DNA of 64,000 nt. Origin: a virus. Made by a program: the position numbers and the translations under genes. This document shows positions 59,385 to 64,000 of this stretch, in pieces. How positions within the stretch are numbered: the stretch's first letter is position 1; each line of letters starts with the position of its first letter. Where the stretch lies: positions 124,001-188,000 of the IMG/VR virus record IMGVR_UViG_3300027996_002186; one strand, given 5' to 3'. The notes beneath the pieces are model-generated. The model saw nothing but the letters and a program-made list of their open reading frames with translations, was not told where the DNA came from and searched no databases.

Positions 59385-60836
59385 ATGTCAAAATTTAACA
59401 CAACAATGCCAAAGGCAATAACAAAGACTTCCAATTTAGCTGGTGGGGAATCTTATTCACAATCTAATGAGTTAGTGTTGGTTTCGCTATTATTAACATC
59501 ATTTGTTAATACTCAATTTTATAGAGATGGTGGTAATTCTTTAGTAGATTTGAAAAATATTTCTGAGAAGGTTAAGGATAAAGAGTTTGTTGCGAAAGCT
59601 GCTATATTTGCTCGTGACCGTTTCGGGATGAGAAGTATTACTCACGCTTTAGCTGGTGAATTGACTTCACAACTTACTGGTCAAGAGTGGGCTAAGGATT
59701 TCTACGAGAAAGTGGTTGTTCGTGTTGATGATATGACAGAAATATTATCTTACTACTTAGAAAACAAAACATCTAAAGATAATCCAAAGTTTCCAAATGC
59801 TTTGAAGAAGGGATTTGCGAAGGCTTTTGATAAATTTGATGGATATAATCTATCTAAGTATAAAGGTGAGAATAAGGAAGTGAAGTTAGTTGATATTGTG
59901 AACTTAGTTCACCCTGTTCCGACTTCTAGAAATAAAGAAGCGCTTGAGTCACTTATCAGAGGTGAGTTGAAAAACACACAAACTTGGGAAGCTAAGTTAT
60001 CTGAAGCTGGTCAAAAGGCTGATTCTAAGGAAGATTTGGAAAAATTAAAATCAGATGCTTGGGGAGAGTTAATCTCAACTGGTAAGATTGGATATTTCGC
60101 TCTTTTGAGAAACTTGAGAAATATTATAACTCAATCACCTACTTCTATTAAGGAAGCTTGTGAGATGTTAGTTAATGAAAAGTTAATCAAGAAGTCAAGA
60201 ATTCTTCCATTCCGTTTCGCTACGGCTTATGAGGAAATCAATAAGATTGGTTCTTCTAAGGATGTCAGAGATGTACTTATTGCTCTTAATCAAGCACTTG
60301 ATATATCAGTAGCTAACGTTCCTAAGTTCGAAGGAGAAACACTTGTAGTTATGGACGTTTCAGCTTCTATGAGGGGTATAGCATCTGACACGGCTTCTTT
60401 ATTCGGTGCAATTCTATCAAAGGTTAATAACTGTGATGTTATGACATTTGCTAGAGAAGCTAACTATATGGCATATAATCCAATGGATTCTGTGTTAACT
60501 ATTAGAGATGGTTTTAGATTTGCTGGTGGTGGAACAAACTTTAAGTCAATTTTCACAACTGCTAACAAGAAGTATGATAGAATAATAATTCTTTCAGATA
60601 TGCAAGGATGGGTTGGTTATACTACACCATCTGATGAATTTAACCAATATAAGAATATGTTTGGTGCTACACCATTCGTTTATTCTTGGGATCTCGCTGG
60701 GTATGGTACATTGCAGTTCCCAGAAAATAATGTCTTTGCTTTAGCCGGATTTTCCGATAAAGTATTCGATATTATGAAGTTGATGGAGGTCGACAAAAAG
60801 GCTCTCTTCAATGAGATAAAGTCTATCCAGCTTTAA
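59385..60836 (+). CDS. rsr: Ro60/TROVE-domain RNA-binding protein (Rsr-like)
   Basis: The 483-residue protein has an N-terminal TROVE HEAT-repeat ring (VLVSLLLTSFVNTQFYRDGG, EFVAKAAIFARDRFGMRSITH, RVDDMTEILSYYLENK, YFALLRNLRNII, ILPFRFATAYEEI). A C-terminal von Willebrand A domain follows, with MIDAS motif MDVSASM near residue 325 and GGGTNF. This is the full Ro60 architecture, slightly short (Rsr about 530). Ro60 binds Y RNA and misfolded or structured RNA, and in bacteria assists exonucleases in rRNA maturation and decay. The candidate Y RNA lies directly upstream. RNase R is also phage-encoded, and Ro60 is very rare in phages. Confidence 0.92.
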   Translation: MSKFNTTMPKAITKTSNLAGGESYSQSNELVLVSLLLTSFVNTQFYRDGGNSLVDLKNISEKVKDKEFVAKAAIFARDRFGMRSITHALAGELTSQLTGQEWAKDFYEKVVVRVDDMTEILSYYLENKTSKDNPKFPNALKKGFAKAFDKFDGYNLSKYKGENKEVKLVDIVNLVHPVPTSRNKEALESLIRGELKNTQTWEAKLSEAGQKADSKEDLEKLKSDAWGELISTGKIGYFALLRNLRNIITQSPTSIKEACEMLVNEKLIKKSRILPFRFATAYEEINKIGSSKDVRDVLIALNQALDISVANVPKFEGETLVVMDVSASMRGIASDTASLFGAILSKVNNCDVMTFAREANYMAYNPMDSVLTIRDGFRFAGGGTNFKSIFTTANKKYDRIIILSDMQGWVGYTTPSDEFNQYKNMFGATPFVYSWDLAGYGTLQFPENNVFALAGFSDKVFDIMKLMEVDKKALFNEIKSIQL

Positions 60837-60837
60837 C

Positions 60838-60867
60838 AAAAACACACTTCTTTGAAGTGGGTTTTTT
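60838..60867 (+). terminator. Terminator after the Ro60 gene
   Basis: CACTTC, loop TTT, GAAGTG with flanking A and T runs, starting at the stop codon. Confidence 0.75.
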
Positions 60868-60870
60868 GTT

Positions 60871-60881
60871 TTAATATATAC
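60871..60881 (+). promoter_or_regulatory. TATATA-type promoter box for the six-gene small-protein array
   Basis: TTAATATATAC, 20 bases before the ATG at 60902. Confidence 0.4.
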
Positions 60882-60901
60882 AAAAAAGAAATATAAATAT
60901 T

Positions 60902-61201
60902 ATGGCTATTAAAAAATTTAATGAAGCTTGGGATGAGAATTCTGGTGAGTATGTTGATTACAATGGATATATAGATCAACACGGAGAATTTGGTGATATA
61001 CATGATTCTTTAGGATCGAGTAAATATGGTGTGGGTGAGTTTAATAATATGATGGCTGAGTTAAATGTTAATGAAAATGAATTACCACAAGAATTGATTG
61101 ATATGATAGAAGATATCAGAGGTGATTTAGGTGGAATCAAAGGTAAAATAGTAGATTTATTCTCGGCCTTAACAAAAGAAGATATGTCATATTTAAAATA
61201 A
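60902..61201 (+). CDS. Small protein with capsid-targeting-like leader (array 1)
   Basis: 99 residues starting MAIKKFNEAWDEN (FNE/A). An acidic Gly/Tyr/Asp region follows, then a helical C-terminus. Its stop overlaps the next ATG by one base. First of six tandem leader-bearing genes. Confidence 0.65.
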   Translation: MAIKKFNEAWDENSGEYVDYNGYIDQHGEFGDIHDSLGSSKYGVGEFNNMMAELNVNENELPQELIDMIEDIRGDLGGIKGKIVDLFSALTKEDMSYLK

Positions 61202-61524
61202 TGAAACATTTGAAAACATTTAATGAGGGAAATTTACCAGAAAGAGAGGTAGTTTTTACTAATAAGAGAAATAGACATATGGTTTTTTCTGTGTTTAAAA
61301 CTCCTGATGGTAAAATAACAAGAATCGAAAAATTACCAAATATTAGATTCCCTTTTCAAGTAGGTCAACTATTTAATAGAACTATTGAAGTATGGGCTTG
61401 TAATAATAATTACCTAATGGATGGTAAAGATACTTGTCCTGAGAAAAAGATTATGGGTATGAGAGCTTCTGATATACCAAAGGGTCATGAACTAAGACAC
61501 ATATTCCCACATAAATTCAAATAA
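61201..61524 (+). CDS. Small protein with capsid-targeting-like leader (array 2)
   Basis: 107 residues starting MKHLKTFNEGNLPER (FNE/G). The mature part is basic, with two cysteines (EVWACNNNY, DTCPEKK). No family recognised. Confidence 0.65.
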   Translation: MKHLKTFNEGNLPEREVVFTNKRNRHMVFSVFKTPDGKITRIEKLPNIRFPFQVGQLFNRTIEVWACNNNYLMDGKDTCPEKKIMGMRASDIPKGHELRHIFPHKFK

Positions 61525-61529
61525 TAAAA

Positions 61530-61540
61530 TTAATATATAG
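61530..61540 (+). promoter_or_regulatory. TATATA-type promoter box inside the array
   Basis: TTAATATATAG in the only larger gap of the array, just before the third gene. Confidence 0.35.
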
Positions 61541-61544
61541 AATA

Positions 61545-61829
61545 ATGAAACATTTAATAAAATTTAATGAGGGTGTTATAGGTAGAAGTGATGATGATTT
61601 TGATCCACCTAAATCTAAGTGTCCTAGTTACGAAGAAGCTTTAGAAAAAATGTGTAAATATATAGCAGATCAGATATACGGTGATTATATGGATGGATCT
61701 ATGAATCCTAGTTATGATGGTCAGTCAGGTTGTGAAGATACATTATCAATATTATATGGTGTTAGTAGGAAGAAGGTACGTAGGGATGTTGATACTATCA
61801 TCGAAGAATACAGAACAGGAAAAAGATAA
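61545..61829 (+). CDS. Small protein with capsid-targeting-like leader (array 3)
   Basis: 94 residues starting MKHLIKFNEGVIGR (FNE/G). The rest is helical, with a Cys pattern (KCPSYEEALEKMC, GCEDTLSILYG) that could form a disulphide or metal site. No family recognised. Confidence 0.65.
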   Translation: MKHLIKFNEGVIGRSDDDFDPPKSKCPSYEEALEKMCKYIADQIYGDYMDGSMNPSYDGQSGCEDTLSILYGVSRKKVRRDVDTIIEEYRTGKR

Positions 61830-61837
61830 TTATAATT

Positions 61838-62245
61838 ATGAAATATTTAAGAAAATTTAACGAAGAATTAGAGAGTGAGGGATTAGATACTATCAATGAT
61901 TTGAAAGAAATATTTGAAAATGGTATTAATGTTCCGGTATTCTTAGAAGATTTATTATCTGGTACAGGTATTATACTTGTAACAACAGAGGGTAAGGTAT
62001 TTGAAAAATCAAAATCAGGAGAATGGAAAGAATATGAATCACCAGAAGCATTTAAAAATGAGACAGGTGCTTCTTTGGACGAAGAATATGTAGGTAGTAA
62101 AAGTCAACAATTGTTGAATTTAATAACTGGTGCCGATGGTGAGTATGATGGTATTGATGATTATAGAGTAGGTTATATAGAATCAATTTATTTTGATGAT
62201 GAGCCAACTGATATGTTAAAAAAATTATTAAGAAATTATGATTAA
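61838..62245 (+). CDS. Small protein with capsid-targeting-like leader (array 4)
   Basis: 135 residues starting MKYLRKFNEELESEG (FNE/E). Acidic alpha/beta protein, unrecognised. The end overlaps the next gene by 8 bases. Confidence 0.65.
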   Translation: MKYLRKFNEELESEGLDTINDLKEIFENGINVPVFLEDLLSGTGIILVTTEGKVFEKSKSGEWKEYESPEAFKNETGASLDEEYVGSKSQQLLNLITGADGEYDGIDDYRVGYIESIYFDDEPTDMLKKLLRNYD

Positions 62246-62729
62246 AAAGTGGAAACAATTCGTTAATGAATCAAATAGTGATTATAGTTTATTGAACTTC
62301 TTTCAGGAGATGCAATCATTTCCAGCGGCGGGAGTAGATAAACAAGACATTGAAGAAGCGTCTAAACCTGTGAATAAAATGAAGACAGTTAGTAATGTTC
62401 CTGAACTTCAAGGATTGTTAGATGATTGGAGTGGTGGGAAGTATGATGAAGATCCTGGATATTTAGTAAATGAATTAAGAGGTTTACTTGAGAGTAATAA
62501 AATTGATGAGAATCTATCAGCAGAATTAGATAAAGAAACAATATTACATATTTTAAATTTGAAAGTTAAAGAAGGTCTAAATAAGAAAGTAAATTATGAA
62601 TTATGGGATTTTGATGATGCCTACAAAGGTGTCTCTGATGGTGGTACAGTAAATGCTTATAAATCTGGTAGAAAAAAAGCTTTTAAGGAAGTTTTGGATA
62701 TGATAAATGATTTTGATAAAAATAAATAA
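62238..62729 (+). CDS. Small protein with capsid-targeting-like leader (array 5)
   Basis: 163 residues starting MIKKWKQFVNESNSD (VNE/S). Mostly helical with a Gly/Trp loop (DDWSGGKYDEDPGY). No known domain. Confidence 0.65.
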   Translation: MIKKWKQFVNESNSDYSLLNFFQEMQSFPAAGVDKQDIEEASKPVNKMKTVSNVPELQGLLDDWSGGKYDEDPGYLVNELRGLLESNKIDENLSAELDKETILHILNLKVKEGLNKKVNYELWDFDDAYKGVSDGGTVNAYKSGRKKAFKEVLDMINDFDKNK

Positions 62730-62735
62730 AGAAAG

Positions 62736-63176
62736 ATGATTAAAAAGTGGAGTCAATTTAACGAAAGTAAAGCAGAGAAACCAGGTGAAAATATACCGGG
62801 TTCTGTTAAGGTAAATTTAACTGATGAGGATGTTAACGCATTTACAGATAACACATCTTTACAAAAATTAATTTCTGATGATAAAGTTGCATTACTTGAT
62901 GGAGAAGCTTGGTATTGGGAAGATGATATGACTACTAAAGGTATTTTAGATCAATATTTAGAAATACCTGGTACTGTTGAAGAAGAACCAACTGGAGATT
63001 TAGTTAGTGAGAATTTTCAATGGTCGGATGATGAAATCAATAAATTAGAAATAGATATTCATGATGAGATTGCTAAAGGTATGACTAAGGAAGAATTTTT
63101 AGAATATTCTTCTAGTTACTCTTTTGGTATGGGTGAGGTTTTTGAAGTATTGAAAAAGTGGGCTTTTAGACCTTAA
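62736..63176 (+). CDS. Small protein with capsid-targeting-like leader (array 6)
   Basis: 146 residues starting MIKKWSQFNESKAEK, the most typical leader in the window (FNE/S). The rest is acidic and alpha/beta. It ends one base before the convergent endonuclease stop, with no terminator visible. Confidence 0.65.
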   Translation: MIKKWSQFNESKAEKPGENIPGSVKVNLTDEDVNAFTDNTSLQKLISDDKVALLDGEAWYWEDDMTTKGILDQYLEIPGTVEEEPTGDLVSENFQWSDDEINKLEIDIHDEIAKGMTKEEFLEYSSSYSFGMGEVFEVLKKWAFRP

Positions 63177-64000
63177 TTATCTTTTAAGATTTTCCCAAAG
63201 TATTTGATAGATATCATCTATTTTATTATACTTTATTCTAATTAAATTAATATAATTATCTTCACAGTAATTCTTCTTAATTTTATCTATTTCCCTTATC
63301 CTATTTAGTGTTTTTAATCCCCCAAACTCATCTATTGGTTCAAAATGATGTCTACCATCAAATTCTATTATTGTTCTTGTTTTTGGTAGATAATAATTAA
63401 ATATTAAACCATCTATGTTGTGGTTTTTATAATACCTTATGTCATTTTCATCTAAGAAATGTGATATATAATTCATATACTTAAATTCATCACATTTTTT
63501 ACAACCTATTCCGTAATTTAAGTGTGTATATGCCCTTTGTATAAAGGAACCGTGTATAGGACACAAAACTTCTATATGTGAGTTTATATTTTTATATTCA
63601 TTTACATTTATAATGTATTTATATTTAAAATTGTGTGTTATTTGACACTTGGATATTAGTTCATTTATTTTATTTTCTCTTGTTTTCTTATAAACTTTAA
63701 CCTTTGGTTGCTTCGCCTTTTTTGCTTCTGTGAGAGAGTAATATTCTGCTAATATATTTTCTATGTTTTTATAATCGGTGAATTTTATCCTCAATAAATC
63801 TATTTTATTATCGGTACAAAACTTATTTTTAATATTATCTCTTATTTGTGTTTCCTTTAACTTTTTGATACCACCCCATGTTTCTATTATTTCCGAGTGT
63901 TGTGGTCCATCATATTCTATACAAGAATTGAATTTGGGTATATAAAAATCAAATTTTAAGTTTTTTTTATATTCACACCCCTCAAATTCCTTTTGTGATA
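63177..64000 (-). CDS. Endonuclease with two VSR-like nuclease domains (runs off right edge)
   Basis: The frame is open to the right edge and the apparent TTG start at 63794 is only internal. Near the edge a first nuclease block reads FDFYIPKFNSCIEYDGPQHS, then WGGIKKLKETQIRDNIKNKF. After a linker with a zinc-finger-like segment (CPIHGSFIQR, CKKCDEF) a second copy reads TRTIIEFDGRHHFEP, then FGGLKTLNRIREIDKIKKNY. Both show the E-Y/F-D-G-x-x-H signature of VSR/PD-(D/E)XK-type phage homing endonucleases. Two such domains in one protein is uncommon. The N-terminus is outside the window. Confidence 0.75.
   Translation of the reverse strand, partial: SQKEFEGCEYKKNLKFDFYIPKFNSCIEYDGPQHSEIIETWGGIKKLKETQIRDNIKNKFCTDNKIDLLRIKFTDYKNIENILAEYYSLTEAKKAKQPKVKVYKKTRENKINELISKCQITHNFKYKYIINVNEYKNINSHIEVLCPIHGSFIQRAYTHLNYGIGCKKCDEFKYMNYISHFLDENDIRYYKNHNIDGLIFNYYLPKTRTIIEFDGRHHFEPIDEFGGLKTLNRIREIDKIKKNYCEDNYINLIRIKYNKIDDIYQILWENLKR

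Noticed and set aside
1-64000. tRNA genes
   Set aside because: No cloverleaf with a normal T-loop was found by eye; only the tmRNA has a tRNA-like end. A tRNAscan run would be decisive.

Overview
This window looks like part of a large, AT-rich, T4-like myovirus genome, probably infecting a member of the Bacteroidota. The T4-like assignment rests on recognisable homologues: late sigma factor gp55, head-completion nuclease gp4/50, portal gp20, prohead protease gp21 fused to a scaffold, major capsid protein gp23, gp41 helicase and the N-terminal part of a gp43 family-B DNA polymerase. The host guess is inference from three things: start codons lie in A/T-rich leaders with almost no Shine-Dalgarno motif, the glutamine synthetase is type II, and the tmRNA resume codon appears to be Gly, as in Bacteroidota tmRNAs. 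No tRNA gene, CRISPR array or insertion sequence was seen.

Layout. 0-9 kb: virion and DNA-packaging genes (gp55, gp4-like, gp2-like, portal) mixed with an auxiliary type II glutamine synthetase and a truncated glutamyl-tRNA-synthetase core. 9-18 kb: RNase R, the protease-scaffold fusion, major capsid protein, a free-standing NFACT-R protein and a metallopeptidase. 18.1-18.6 kb: a tmRNA gene with two terminators. 18.6-23.2 kb: NADAR protein, adenine methylase, a short capsid paralogue and a run of small genes. 23-35 kb: a giant tail/baseplate-type protein and, on the other strand, a tape-measure-like protein with four small followers. 35-46 kb: small genes plus a ligase-like protein, a polymerase-like protein, a glycosyltransferase, a retropepsin, a second metallopeptidase, an Acb1-like 2H phosphoesterase and thymidylate synthase. 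46-58.9 kb: replication and nucleotide metabolism (N-terminal part of gp43, DinG-type helicase, gp41, NrdA). 58.9-60.8 kb: a structured non-coding RNA followed by a Ro60/TROVE protein. 60.9-63.2 kb: six tandem small genes; then a partial endonuclease runs off the right edge.

Two themes stand out. First, the phage carries an unusual set of RNA and translation quality-control parts: tmRNA, an NFACT-R (RqcH-type) domain, RNase R, and Ro60 with an adjacent candidate Y-type RNA. The tmRNA and the Ro-linked RNA share a two-part promoter-like element with the scaffold and capsid genes, so they may be expressed like virion genes. Second, about 20 otherwise unrelated proteins begin with the same short leader (consensus like M-I/K-K-x-x-x-F-N-E-S). 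It closely resembles the T4 capsid-targeting sequence that directs internal proteins into the prohead and is cut by gp21. The NFACT-R protein carries this leader, so it may be packaged and injected.
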